From assembly GCF_947496515.1 (NCBI RefSeq), contig NZ_CANMDB010000001.1:620001-684000 (forward strand): DNA of 64,000 nt, written 5' to 3'. How positions within the stretch are numbered: position 1 is the first letter of the stretch; the number at the start of each line of letters is the position of its first letter. The notes below the pieces were generated by a model. The model was not told the origin of the DNA, ran no database searches, and worked only from the letters and a program-made list of their open reading frames with translations. This document shows positions 55,492-63,956 of this stretch, one piece after another. This DNA comes from an uncultured Roseobacter sp. Its GTDB lineage: Bacteria; Pseudomonadota; Alphaproteobacteria; Rhodobacterales; Rhodobacteraceae. The position numbers were made by a program, and so were the translations under genes.

Positions 55492-56849
55492 TGGCCGACT
55501 GGACAAGCAAGCTTCCCGCCGCGGCACAGCTCTATCTGGAGGGCAAACGGCTCGATGAGGTGGAGTGCATCATCTCCGATCTGCCGGGTATTGCGCGGGG
55601 CAAGGCGGTGCCTGCGTCGAAATTCGCACGGCAGGACTATTTTCACCTGCCCGACAGCATCTTTTACCAGACGATCACCGGCGACTGGGGCGAGGCCGCG
55701 GGTGAGGAAGGCTTCATCGAGAAGGACATGATCCTCAAGCCGGACATGAGCACGGCGACAGCCGCCCCTTGGACGGGCGACTGGACGCTGCAGGTGATCC
55801 ACGACGCCTTTGACCGCGCGGAGGAGCCCGTGCCCTTCAGCCCGCGCAATGTGCTGAAACGGGTCTGCCAGCTGTACCACGACAAGGAGTGGAAACCCGT
55901 TGTGGCGCCCGAGATGGAGTTCTTTCTGGTGGCGCGCAACATTGACCCCGCCCATGACATCGAGCCGATGATGGGGCGATCGGGCCGACCTGCTGCGGCG
56001 CGGCAGGCCTATTCAATGACGGCGGTGGATGAGTTCGGACCGGTGATTGACGACATCTATGATTTTGCCGAAGCGCAGGGGTTCGAGATCGACGGGATCA
56101 CGCAGGAGGGCGGCGCGGGCCAGCTGGAGATTAACCTGCGCCACGGCGATCCGGTGCGACTGGCCGACGAGGTCTTTTTCTTCAAACGGCTGATCCGCGA
56201 GGCAGCCCTCAGGCACGATTGTTTTGCCACCTTCATGGCCAAACCCATCGCGGATGAACCCGGCAGCGCGATGCATATCCATCATTCCGTGCTGCATCTG
56301 GACGGGGGGGCCAATCTCTTTTCCGACGGGGATGGCGGCGAGACGGAGGCGTTTCAGCATTTCATCGCCGGACTGCAGCGGCACCTCCCGTCGGCCATGG
56401 CGGTGGTTGCCCCTTACGTGAACAGCTACCGCCGCTACGTGAAGGATCAGGCCGCCCCCATCAACCTGCAATGGGGCCGCGACAATCGCACCACCGGCAT
56501 CCGTGTGCCGCTGTCGACGCCCGAAGCGCGGCGGGTCGAGAACCGTCTGACCGGGATGGATTGCAACCCCTATCTGGGGATCGCGGCGAGCCTGGCCTGC
56601 GGATATCTGGGGCTGACCGAAGCGCGGATGCCGGGCGCGGAGTTCAAGGGCGATGCCTATGACAGCGAGGCCGATATCCCGCGCGAGCTGGGATCCGCGT
56701 TGGACATGTTCGAAGGGGCCGCAGCTTTGCACGGCGTTCTTGGTGAGGAATTCGCGCGGGTATACTCCATCGTGAAACGGGCGGAATACGACGAGTTTCT
56801 GCAGGTGATCTCTCCCTGGGAGCGCGAGCACCTCCTGCTCAACGTATGA
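55491..56849 (+). CDS. Glutamine synthetase-like gamma-glutamyl-amine ligase (PuuA-type), copy 2
   Basis: A 452-residue paralogue of the upstream ligase. GS motifs are APEMEFFLV near 135, QEGGAGQLEINLRHGD near 205, FMAKPIADEPGSAMHIHHSV near 248, NRTTGIRVPLS near 340 and NPYLGIAASLA near 360. It differs from copy 1 in the N-terminal substrate loop, so each may handle a different amine or different step. It starts one base inside the GATase stop (TGATG). Confidence 0.92.
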   Translation: MADWTSKLPAAAQLYLEGKRLDEVECIISDLPGIARGKAVPASKFARQDYFHLPDSIFYQTITGDWGEAAGEEGFIEKDMILKPDMSTATAAPWTGDWTLQVIHDAFDRAEEPVPFSPRNVLKRVCQLYHDKEWKPVVAPEMEFFLVARNIDPAHDIEPMMGRSGRPAAARQAYSMTAVDEFGPVIDDIYDFAEAQGFEIDGITQEGGAGQLEINLRHGDPVRLADEVFFFKRLIREAALRHDCFATFMAKPIADEPGSAMHIHHSVLHLDGGANLFSDGDGGETEAFQHFIAGLQRHLPSAMAVVAPYVNSYRRYVKDQAAPINLQWGRDNRTTGIRVPLSTPEARRVENRLTGMDCNPYLGIAASLACGYLGLTEARMPGAEFKGDAYDSEADIPRELGSALDMFEGAAALHGVLGEEFARVYSIVKRAEYDEFLQVISPWEREHLLLNV

Positions 56850-56910
56850 GCTTGTGGCGCGTGCGGGACGCTCCGCGGGGAGTTTTCTTGGCAAAGTGAA
56901 AGGAGCGCGG

Positions 56911-58215
56911 GTGAACCTGCTCTACGCGAATGATGTGGCAGGGGCCTATCCGCCCAGTTGGTATGCGGCGAGCACCCCTGCGCTGGCACCTTTTGCACCG
57001 TTGCAGGGAACCATTCAGGCGGATGTCTGTGTGGTTGGCGCAGGGTATACGGGGCTTTCCGCGGCGCTGCATCTGGCCGAGGCCGGGCGGCGGGTGGTGG
57101 TGCTGGACGCCCATCGGGTCGGATTTGGCGCGTCGGGTCGCAACGGCGGGCAGTTGGGCAGCGGTCAGCGGGTGGAGCAGGACACGCTGGAGCGGATGGC
57201 GGGGCGCGAGACGGCGCAGGCGCTGTGGTCGCTGGCGGAGGACGCCAAGGCACTGGTCAAAGGATTGATCGAAACGCATGGGATTGAGTGTCATTTGCGG
57301 CCCGGGATCGCGCATACCGGATCGAGCCGGGCCGAGGTCGCGGATCTGCACGCCTATGTGGATCTGCTGCAGTCCCGCTACGGGTACGGGGACGTGTCTG
57401 CTTTGGACGCCGAGGCGTGCCGCAGGATTTGCCCCTCACCGGATTATTGCGGCGGGCTGCTGGACATGGGGGCGGCGCATTTGAACCCCCTGGCCTTCGC
57501 CCTTGGGCTGGCGCGGGCGGCGCGCGACGCGGGCGTACAGATCCATGAGCGGTCTCATGTGCAGGCGATTGAGCAAGGCAGCACGGTGGAGGTTCGCACA
57601 GCGGATGGGGTGGTCCACGCCGATCATCTGATCCTGGCCTGCAACGGGTATCTGGGCGGGTTGGCGCCGCAGGTCAGCGCGCGGGTCATGCCCATCAATA
57701 ACTTCATCGTAGCGACAGAACCGTTGGGCGACGCGGCCTCGCGGGTGTTGACCCGGGACATTGCGGTCGCGGACAGCCGGTTTGTGGTGAATTACTTTCG
57801 GCTGAGCCACGACGGGCGGCTGCTCTTTGGTGGCGGCGAAAGCTATGGCTACCGCTTTCCGCGTGATATCGCCGCCAAGGTGCGCAAACCGATGAGCGTT
57901 ATCTTCCCGCATCTGGCGGATGTGCGGATCGACTACGCCTGGGGCGGAACACTCGGCATCACCATGAAACGATTTCCCTATCTGGCGCGGCTGGGACCCA
58001 ATGTGCTGTCGGCCTCCGGCTATTCGGGTCACGGGGTTGGGACGGCGACCCATGCGGGCAAACTGATGGCACTGGCCATTGCAGGCGAAAGCGATGGTTT
58101 CGCCACCATGCGCCGGATCCCGACACCCGCGTTTCCGGGCCGCGGTGCGCTGCGAACGCCGCTTCTGGTGCTGGCCATGAGCTGGTACGCGCTGCGCGAC
58201 CGGCTGAGGTTTTAG
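56911..58215 (+). CDS. FAD-dependent oxidoreductase (PuuB-like gamma-glutamylamine oxidase)
   Basis: A 434-residue DAO-family flavoenzyme. The Rossmann motif is VCVVGAGYTGLSAALHLAEAG near residue 35, followed by FGASGRNGGQLG. C-terminal YSGHGVGTATHAGKLMA binds the flavin. GTG at 56911 is preferred since AGGAG stands just upstream and the family N-terminus NLLYAND follows. With the two ligases and the hydrolase it fits oxidation of a gamma-glutamylated amine to an aldehyde. No aldehyde dehydrogenase is found in the operon. Confidence 0.9.
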   Translation: MNLLYANDVAGAYPPSWYAASTPALAPFAPLQGTIQADVCVVGAGYTGLSAALHLAEAGRRVVVLDAHRVGFGASGRNGGQLGSGQRVEQDTLERMAGRETAQALWSLAEDAKALVKGLIETHGIECHLRPGIAHTGSSRAEVADLHAYVDLLQSRYGYGDVSALDAEACRRICPSPDYCGGLLDMGAAHLNPLAFALGLARAARDAGVQIHERSHVQAIEQGSTVEVRTADGVVHADHLILACNGYLGGLAPQVSARVMPINNFIVATEPLGDAASRVLTRDIAVADSRFVVNYFRLSHDGRLLFGGGESYGYRFPRDIAAKVRKPMSVIFPHLADVRIDYAWGGTLGITMKRFPYLARLGPNVLSASGYSGHGVGTATHAGKLMALAIAGESDGFATMRRIPTPAFPGRGALRTPLLVLAMSWYALRDRLRF

Positions 58216-58278
58216 GCGCCAGCGGGCTGTCACAGAGGTTTCACTTGGCCGCACGTCTCATTTGTTTTATGAATTGCG

Positions 58279-58289
58279 AAACTAAGTTT
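58279..58289. promoter_or_regulatory. Short inverted repeat before the DegT-type gene
   Basis: AAACT and AGTTT flank one base, 15 bases upstream of the start codon. A possible operator or part of a promoter; the surroundings are AT-richer than the neighbours. Weak evidence. Confidence 0.35.
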
Positions 58290-58303
58290 AAGGAAAGCAG
58301 AAT

Positions 58304-59488
58304 ATGAAACTGCCCGACATGCACCAGGCCGATCCGATCCCCGACGCGGCGCTGGAGGCGGTCACAGCTTTGCTGCGGTCAGGGGATCTGTTTCGATATA
58401 CCGCGGCGGCAGATGCGCCCGTCGCCCTCTTGGAGACAGAATTCGCGGCTCTGATGGGCAGCCGCTACGCGCTGGCGGTGTCCTCCTGTTCGGCGGCGCT
58501 GTTCCTGTCGCTGAAGGCGTTGGATCTGCCTGCAGATGCGCGGGTTCTGATCCCCGGGTTCACCTTTGCCGCCGTGCCATCGTCGGTCTTGCATGCAGGA
58601 TGCGTGCCGCTGCTCTGCGAAGTGGGCGAAAATTACCGGGTTGATCTGGTGGACTTCGCGGCAAAGCTGCCGCAGGTGCAGGCGGTGATCATCAGCCACA
58701 TGCGCGGCCATACCTCTGACATGGATGCGATCATGGCGATGTGTGACGAGGCCCGGGTGCCGGTGATCGAGGACGCCGCCCATTCCCTCGGCACGCTGTG
58801 GCACGGGCGCAAGATCGGGACCATCGGGTGGATCGGCTGTTTCTCGTTCCAGTCCTACAAGATGATCAACGCAGGCGAAGGGGGTATCCTGATCACCGAT
58901 GATGCCGATCTGGTGGCGCGTGCTGTCATCATGTCAGGGGCCTACGAGCATAACTGGAAAAAGCACGACGTTCTGTCCGAGGCTTTTGCGCGGCACCAAA
59001 ACCGGGTGCCGCTCTATAATCTGCGGATGAGCAACCTCTCCGCCGCGGTGATCCGGCCGCAGCTGCCACTGCTGCAGGAGCGTGTGGAGGCGGGTCGGCG
59101 AAACCACGACCATTTGGCAGCACGGCTTGAAGTCTCGCCTAACATCGAGGTGCCTGCTGCCCTGTCGGGAGAGGCCCGGGCGCCCGACAGTATTCAGTTC
59201 AACTTGAGCGGATTGGATGATGATGCTGTCGATGACTTCGTGCGGCGCACAGATGCGGCTGGCGTCAAGGTGCAGGTCTTCGGTCGCAGTACGGATAACG
59301 CGCGGGCCTTCTGGAATTGGCAGTTCTTGCACGATCAGCCGGAGCTACCCCGTACCCGGGCCATGCTGATGCGGGCCTGCGACGTGCGCCTGCCAGTGCG
59401 GTTGACCCGGCCTGAACTGGACGCCATCGCCGACACGTTGCTGAAGGCGGTTCAGCAAGCGGCGGCGCACAAACTGGCGGTTGCCTGA
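58304..59488 (+). CDS. DegT/DnrJ/EryC1/StrS-family PLP aminotransferase
   Basis: A 394-residue PLP enzyme of the sugar-aminotransferase family. The Schiff-base lysine is K186 in FSFQSYKMINAGEGG, with the PLP-contacting IEDAAHSLG (D157) and the substrate loop SSCSAALFLSLKAL near 60. Usually such enzymes act on nucleotide-linked sugars, but no polysaccharide genes are nearby. It stands 88 bases after the flavoenzyme and may be a late step of amine use or independent. It converges on phaR with three bases between. Confidence 0.88.
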   Translation: MKLPDMHQADPIPDAALEAVTALLRSGDLFRYTAAADAPVALLETEFAALMGSRYALAVSSCSAALFLSLKALDLPADARVLIPGFTFAAVPSSVLHAGCVPLLCEVGENYRVDLVDFAAKLPQVQAVIISHMRGHTSDMDAIMAMCDEARVPVIEDAAHSLGTLWHGRKIGTIGWIGCFSFQSYKMINAGEGGILITDDADLVARAVIMSGAYEHNWKKHDVLSEAFARHQNRVPLYNLRMSNLSAAVIRPQLPLLQERVEAGRRNHDHLAARLEVSPNIEVPAALSGEARAPDSIQFNLSGLDDDAVDDFVRRTDAAGVKVQVFGRSTDNARAFWNWQFLHDQPELPRTRAMLMRACDVRLPVRLTRPELDAIADTLLKAVQQAAAHKLAVA

Positions 59489-59491
59489 GCG

Positions 59492-60055
59492 CTACTTCAG
59501 CTTGGACAGCTTATCCTGCAGATCAGCGAGCTGTTTTTTGATCGCATCCAGATCCTCGCCACCCTCGGCGTCGCCGCTGGCCTCTTCGGACTGCGGTGCG
59601 CTCCATCCGCTGGCGCCGCCTAGCCCACCCGTCATCGCCTTCATGAAGGCCTGCTGCTGCGCCTGCATCAATTCGAACCCGGGCATCTTGGCCATCGGGT
59701 TCATGGCGCTCATCTTGTCCATCATCTGACTTTGGCCGTCGCGCAGCATCTCGAAGGAGGCCTGCAGAAACTGCGGCACCACGCTGCCACCGGGTGTCAT
59801 GTAGCTGCGCACCAGATCGTTCAATACGTCGATCGGCAGCACATTCTCGCCGCGGCTTTCGTGCTCGGCAATGATCTGAAGCAGGTATTGGCGGGTCAGA
59901 TCGTCTCCCGACTTCAGATCGACGATCTGCACCTCACGTCCCCCCCGGATCAGGCTCGCGATGTCTTCGAGCGTTACATAGTCCGAGGTTTCGGTGTTAT
60001 AGAGCCGCCGGCTGGCATATCGCTTGATCAGCAGAGGTTTTGTCTTTTCCGCCAC
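59492..60055 (-). CDS. phaR: PHA synthesis repressor PhaR
   Basis: A 187-residue DNA- and PHA-binding regulator. The N-terminal PHB/PHA accumulation regulator domain is clear: LIKRYASRRLYNTETSDYVTLEDI at about 9-32, ending with YMTPGGSVVPQFLQASFEM near 95. The C-terminal half is Met/Gln-rich then acidic and coiled. It represses phasin genes and comes off DNA when polymer is made. A TGCA palindrome lies 22 bases upstream of its start, fitting self-regulation. Confidence 0.95.
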   Translation of the reverse strand: MAEKTKPLLIKRYASRRLYNTETSDYVTLEDIASLIRGGREVQIVDLKSGDDLTRQYLLQIIAEHESRGENVLPIDVLNDLVRSYMTPGGSVVPQFLQASFEMLRDGQSQMMDKMSAMNPMAKMPGFELMQAQQQAFMKAMTGGLGGASGWSAPQSEEASGDAEGGEDLDAIKKQLADLQDKLSKLK

Positions 60056-60076
60056 GAAGCATCTCCCTGTTCAAGC

Positions 60077-60089
60077 GCTGCAGTGCAGC
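60077..60089 (-). promoter_or_regulatory. Putative PhaR operator upstream of phaR
   Basis: GCTGCA and TGCAGC arms around one base. It is close to the CTGC-N-GCAG type of operator known for PhaR in Rhodobacter and Paracoccus, and placed 22 bases before the phaR start codon. Confidence 0.7.
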
Positions 60090-60104
60090 TTAGGACAGGG
60101 TTTT

Positions 60105-60141
60105 GCAAAAAGAAAGGGCGGGCTCCAAAAAGCCCACCCTT
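60105..60141 (-). terminator. Rho-independent terminator after the phasin gene
   Basis: AAGGGCGGGCT (60114-60124) pairs with AGCCCACCCTT (60131-60141), one mismatch, six-base loop. On the minus strand it is followed by TTTCTTTTTG, a good T-rich tail. It stands 44 bases past the phasin stop. Confidence 0.85.
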
Positions 60142-60184
60142 CTCATGATGCGCGACCTGGGGGTCGCATCTGCCGTAGCGATGA

Positions 60185-60631
60185 TTACTTCGCTGTTGCG
60201 GCTTTCTTGACAGCGGCAGTCGCGTCTTTTGTCGCTTTCTTGACGGCGGCGGACGCATCTTCGCTCATGTCTTTTCCAGCGGCCATCATCAGCTCGACTG
60301 TTTCCATCTGGGCTTTCTTGGCCACTTCGGCGAAAGCTGCCATGTGCTCAGCGGCTGTCTCGGAGTACGCGGAGGCGAAATCAGTCATCGCTTTTGCGTA
60401 GTCCACGGGCTCGGATTTCGCTTTGGACATCTCGGACAGTTTTGCGAGCGTATCCTGGGTCCATTTGCTGGAGATCTCGGTGGACTTCTCGGCAGCTGTC
60501 AGCGCGACGCCGGAAAGCTTTTCGTTCAAAGACGCTGTTGTCTTGAAGGCGTCTTCCATCGCGGCTGTGTCGATTGGGAATGCGCCCATAACGTCTTTCA
60601 TCATGGCGGTCATGTCAGGTGTCTTGGTCAT
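60185..60631 (-). CDS. phaP: Phasin (PhaP-like granule protein)
   Basis: A 148-residue amphipathic, helix-rich protein with no Cys and many Ala, Lys and Met. The core matches the Phasin_2-type pattern (TTASLNEKLSGVALTAAEK, DTLAKLSEMSKAKS), and the C-terminus is a KKAT/KKAA-repeat typical of alphaproteobacterial phasins. It coats polyhydroxyalkanoate granules. Two PhaR-type palindromes lie upstream, so expression should follow polymer load. Confidence 0.9.
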   Translation of the reverse strand: MTKTPDMTAMMKDVMGAFPIDTAAMEDAFKTTASLNEKLSGVALTAAEKSTEISSKWTQDTLAKLSEMSKAKSEPVDYAKAMTDFASAYSETAAEHMAAFAEVAKKAQMETVELMMAAGKDMSEDASAAVKKATKDATAAVKKAATAK

Positions 60632-60692
60632 GTTTCAAATCCTTTGGTTGCTGCGGGGAAGCCCCACATTCTGCGTCTGCAACAGGATATAC

Positions 60693-60709
60693 ATGCTGCG
60701 GCGCAGCAT
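60693..60709 (-). promoter_or_regulatory. Putative PhaR operator, promoter-distal site of phaP
   Basis: ATGCTGCG and CGCAGCAT, perfect around one base. It lies 62 bases upstream of the phaP start and carries the CTGC/GCAG core. Confidence 0.7.
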
Positions 60710-60717
60710 TGCAAGTA

Positions 60718-60740
60718 TTTATTCTGCAGTGCAGCATAAA
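60718..60740 (-). promoter_or_regulatory. Putative second PhaR operator upstream of phaP
   Basis: CTGCA and TGCAG around one base (60724-60734), flanked by TTTA and TAAA in symmetric position. Together with the site at 60693 it makes a pair about 28 bases apart between phaC and phaP. Confidence 0.7.
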
Positions 60741-60767
60741 TACTGAAGCGCGAAAAACGGCTTGAGA

Positions 60768-62573
60768 TCAGAGGCTTGCCTTCTTGGCCACGTAGGTTCC
60801 GGGTGCATCACAGAGCACAGGATGCGTCTTATCTCCCGCTGTGCGTGCGGGAATCAGCTTCCCGGCCCGCTTTTCAAGCCACTTTCCCCACCTTGGCCAC
60901 CAGGAGCCTTCGTGGAAATCCGCATCAGCCAGCCAGTCCGCGTGATCAAGCGACAGATCGGGATTGGTATAGTGGCCGTATTTCTTGCGAGTGGGCGGGT
61001 TGACGATCCCCGCGATGTGACCCGACTGCGTGACGATAAAGGTTTTGTCCTTCGCCCCCATCTGCTGAACCCCGCGGTAGCTGTCTTTCCAGGCGGCGAT
61101 GTGATCGGTCTCGCAAGCAATCGCGCAGAGCGGCACGTCAACATCATCCAGCACCAGACGGTGGCCGAGCAGCTCAAAGCCATCCTGCGCCAGCTCGTTC
61201 CGCTGGCAGAGCCCCCGCAGATATTGCACCGCCATCTTTGCGGGCAGGTTCGCGCCATCGCCGTTCCAGTAAAGCAGATCAAAGGCGGGCGGTGTCTCTC
61301 CCATCATGTAGCTCTTGATCGCAGGCCCGTAGATCAGGTCGTTGGACCGTAGAAAGGAAAACGTCCGCGCCATGATCACCGACGGCAGCATGCCGCGTTC
61401 GCTCACCTCCGTCTCGATCCCGTCGATGAAGTCATCCGTCAGGAAGGGCGTAAACTCTCCCTGATCGGAAAAATCTGTCAGCGCCGTAAAGAAGCTCGCG
61501 GATTTGATGGATTTGTCCCCGCGCTGTTTCAGTAGCGACAGCGTCAGGGCGAGCGTCGTGCCTGCGATGCAATAGCCAACGGCGTTGACCTGTTTCTCGC
61601 CGGTCATTGCCTTGATCTCTTCGATGGCCGTCAGGTAGCCGTCGGTGATGTAGTCCTCTATTCCCACATCCCTGTAGGAAGGATCCGGATTGACCCAGGA
61701 CACCATAAAGACGGTGTGCCCCTGGTCGGTCAGCCATTTGACCAGGCTGTTCTGCGCCTTGAGGTCGAGAATGTAGAATTTGTTGATCCAGGGTGGAAAG
61801 ATCACCAAGGGTGTCTTGTGCACCTCCTCCGTGCTGGCCGTGTACTGGATCAGTTCCATCATCCGGTTGCGAAACACCACCTGGCCCGGTGTCGTGGCGA
61901 TATTGCGGCCCAGCTCAAACGCGCTCTCGTCTGCCAGCCGTACCACCAGCGCCCCCTTGTTCGCCTCCAGGTCACGGATCAGGTTCTCCAGTCCCTGCAC
62001 GAGGCTCTGCCCCTCGGTCTCGATCGCCTTTTCCAGGGCATCGGGGTTGGTGGCGAGGAAGTTCGTGGGCGACATCATATCGGTGATCTGGCGCGCAAAA
62101 TACTGCAGCCGGTTTTTCTCGAGGGGCTCCAGATCGGTGGCATCCTGAACGGCCGTCATCAGCGCCTCTGCATTGATGAGATACTGGTTCTTGATGTAGT
62201 TGAAATAGGGATGCGACTGCCACAGCGGGTTGGCAAAGCGCCTGTCCGCGGGGCCGGGATCCTCGGGCGCGCTCAGCCTGCCCTTGGCAAGCTCCTGTTG
62301 TGCCTCGATAAACTGCTTCATCGTATCGGACCAGTAGCTCATCTGGTGCTCGAAGATCTTGGCGGGGTTCTGCACCGCCTCGGTCCAGTAGGCCTGCGCC
62401 GCGCGGCCAAACAGCTCTTGATTCGGGCCCGAAAGAGCCGGATTGGGCGGTTCGCTGTTGGTCAGGACACGCTGCAGCCGCTCGGACAATTCCTCAACTT
62501 TGCGCAGGTTTTCCGTCATTCGCTCAAGGGTTTCGCCCGAGGGAACCACACCTGCCTCAGTATCTGTTGTCAT
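60768..62573 (-). CDS. phaC: Class I poly(3-hydroxyalkanoate) synthase
   Basis: A 601-residue polymerase joining (R)-3-hydroxyacyl-CoA into PHA. The lipase-like box is GYCIAG with nucleophile C335; the triad continues with D490 (ACETDH) and H519 (SGHIAG). The N-terminal domain of about 200 residues and closing WWPRWGKWLEKRAG segment are typical of class I. It is divergent from the depolymerase gene, sharing a 108-base control region with a PhaR-like motif. An internal Met at residue 19 is an alternative start. Confidence 0.96.
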   Translation of the reverse strand: MTTDTEAGVVPSGETLERMTENLRKVEELSERLQRVLTNSEPPNPALSGPNQELFGRAAQAYWTEAVQNPAKIFEHQMSYWSDTMKQFIEAQQELAKGRLSAPEDPGPADRRFANPLWQSHPYFNYIKNQYLINAEALMTAVQDATDLEPLEKNRLQYFARQITDMMSPTNFLATNPDALEKAIETEGQSLVQGLENLIRDLEANKGALVVRLADESAFELGRNIATTPGQVVFRNRMMELIQYTASTEEVHKTPLVIFPPWINKFYILDLKAQNSLVKWLTDQGHTVFMVSWVNPDPSYRDVGIEDYITDGYLTAIEEIKAMTGEKQVNAVGYCIAGTTLALTLSLLKQRGDKSIKSASFFTALTDFSDQGEFTPFLTDDFIDGIETEVSERGMLPSVIMARTFSFLRSNDLIYGPAIKSYMMGETPPAFDLLYWNGDGANLPAKMAVQYLRGLCQRNELAQDGFELLGHRLVLDDVDVPLCAIACETDHIAAWKDSYRGVQQMGAKDKTFIVTQSGHIAGIVNPPTRKKYGHYTNPDLSLDHADWLADADFHEGSWWPRWGKWLEKRAGKLIPARTAGDKTHPVLCDAPGTYVAKKASL

Positions 62574-62595
62574 GTTAATCTTTCCCCCCTATGTT

Positions 62596-62605
62596 TGCAG
62601 GTGCA
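62596..62605. promoter_or_regulatory. PhaR-like site in the phaC-phaZ divergent promoter
   Basis: TGCA-GG-TGCA, a looser form (two-base centre) of the palindromes in front of phaR and phaP, located 23 bases before phaC and 77 before phaZ. Binding would allow co-control of synthesis and breakdown; less certain than the others. Confidence 0.5.
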
Positions 62606-62681
62606 GCATAATGTCGTTTCTTCATGGGGGAGACACGATCGTTTCGGCTAATGCGTGCGGAATGAAACAAGGAGACCCCTC

Positions 62682-63956
62682 ATGCGCTACATGGCGACAT
62701 ATGACCTGATGGAGACCGTACGCAACACCAATCAGTGGTTGGGTGCGACAGCACTCGCTATGGGAGCCTACCCTGCTTTTGCACTGAGTCCAAACCCTGC
62801 CTTGGCCTGGATGCAGGCCTGGGGCGAGGTGACCGAGCGCACATTTCAGCGGATGATCGTCAAGCCCGACTGGAACATCCCGCCGGTCCCCAGCACCGGC
62901 GGTGAGGAGCATGTGGTCACCACCGAGATCGTGGTCAACCGCGACTTCGGCGATCTGCTGCATTTCGAGGTTCAGGGCCGCAAGGCGCCAGCCCGCAAGG
63001 TTCTGCTGGTGGCACCCATGTCCGGACACTACGCCACGCTGCTGCGCTCGACCGTGATCAGCCTGTTGCCTGACGCGGATCTGTACATAACCGACTGGCA
63101 CAACGCGCGAGACATTCCGGTGAGCTGCGGCAAGTTCGATGTAGAGGACTATACCCTCTATCTCGTGGACTTCATGAAGGAGTTGGGTCCGGATGTGCAC
63201 GTGATCGCCGTCTGCCAGCCCGCGCCGCTGACACTCGCCGCGACGGCCTATCTGGCCGACGAGGATCCCAAGGCGCAGCCCCGCAGCCTGACGCTGATCG
63301 GCGGTCCCATCGACCCGGACGCCACACCGACAGATGTGACCGATTTCGGACACCGCATGACAATGGGTCAACTCGAAGAGATCATGATCCAGCGCGTTGG
63401 CTTCAAATATCCCGGTGTCGGTCGGATGGTGTATCCCGGTCTGCTGCAGCTGACCTCCTTCATCTCGATGAATGCGGAGACGCATTTCAAGGCCTTTACC
63501 GACCAGATCAGCCGCGTGGCACAGGGCGAGGCTGCGGATCACGACAAGCACAACAAGTTTTATGACGAATATCTGGCCGTGATGGACATGACGGCCGAGT
63601 TCTACCTCAGCACGGTGGAGCGGATCTTCAAGAAAGGTGAGATCGCCAAGAACCAGTTCACGGTCGGCGGCAAGCCCGTTGATATCGGCAAGATCACCAC
63701 TGTCGCCGTGAAAACGGTCGAAGGCTCGAAGGATGACATTTCCGCGCCCGGGCAGTGCGTGGCCGCGCTCGACCTTTGCACGGGGCTGCCTGACGAGAAA
63801 AAAGCCAGCCACCTCGAAGAGGGTGCGGGGCATTACGGGATTTTTGCGGGCAAGAGCTGGCGGCGCAACATCCGGCCCCTTGTGCTCGATTTCATCGACG
63901 CCAACAGCGGAACGCCCAGGCGTGGCAAGGCTGCGAACAAGAACGCTGCGGCCTGA
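62682..63956 (+). CDS. phaZ: Intracellular polyhydroxyalkanoate depolymerase
   Basis: A 424-residue cytosolic depolymerase that hydrolyses native PHA granules. The nucleophile is cysteine in VIAVCQPAPLTLAA near 180, as in the Ralstonia PhaZ1-type enzymes, rather than serine. Also visible are LLVAPMSGHYATLLR near 118, DWHNARDIPV near 146 and the late EEGAGHYGIFAGKSWR histidine near 395. ATG at 62682 has AAGGAG upstream. Divergent from phaC. A typical Rhodobacteraceae arrangement. Confidence 0.95.
   Translation: MRYMATYDLMETVRNTNQWLGATALAMGAYPAFALSPNPALAWMQAWGEVTERTFQRMIVKPDWNIPPVPSTGGEEHVVTTEIVVNRDFGDLLHFEVQGRKAPARKVLLVAPMSGHYATLLRSTVISLLPDADLYITDWHNARDIPVSCGKFDVEDYTLYLVDFMKELGPDVHVIAVCQPAPLTLAATAYLADEDPKAQPRSLTLIGGPIDPDATPTDVTDFGHRMTMGQLEEIMIQRVGFKYPGVGRMVYPGLLQLTSFISMNAETHFKAFTDQISRVAQGEAADHDKHNKFYDEYLAVMDMTAEFYLSTVERIFKKGEIAKNQFTVGGKPVDIGKITTVAVKTVEGSKDDISAPGQCVAALDLCTGLPDEKKASHLEEGAGHYGIFAGKSWRRNIRPLVLDFIDANSGTPRRGKAANKNAAA

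Noticed and set aside
58304-59488. Polysaccharide or aminosugar biosynthesis cluster
   Set aside because: The DegT-family gene is alone; no nucleotide-sugar enzymes or glycosyltransferases are next to it.
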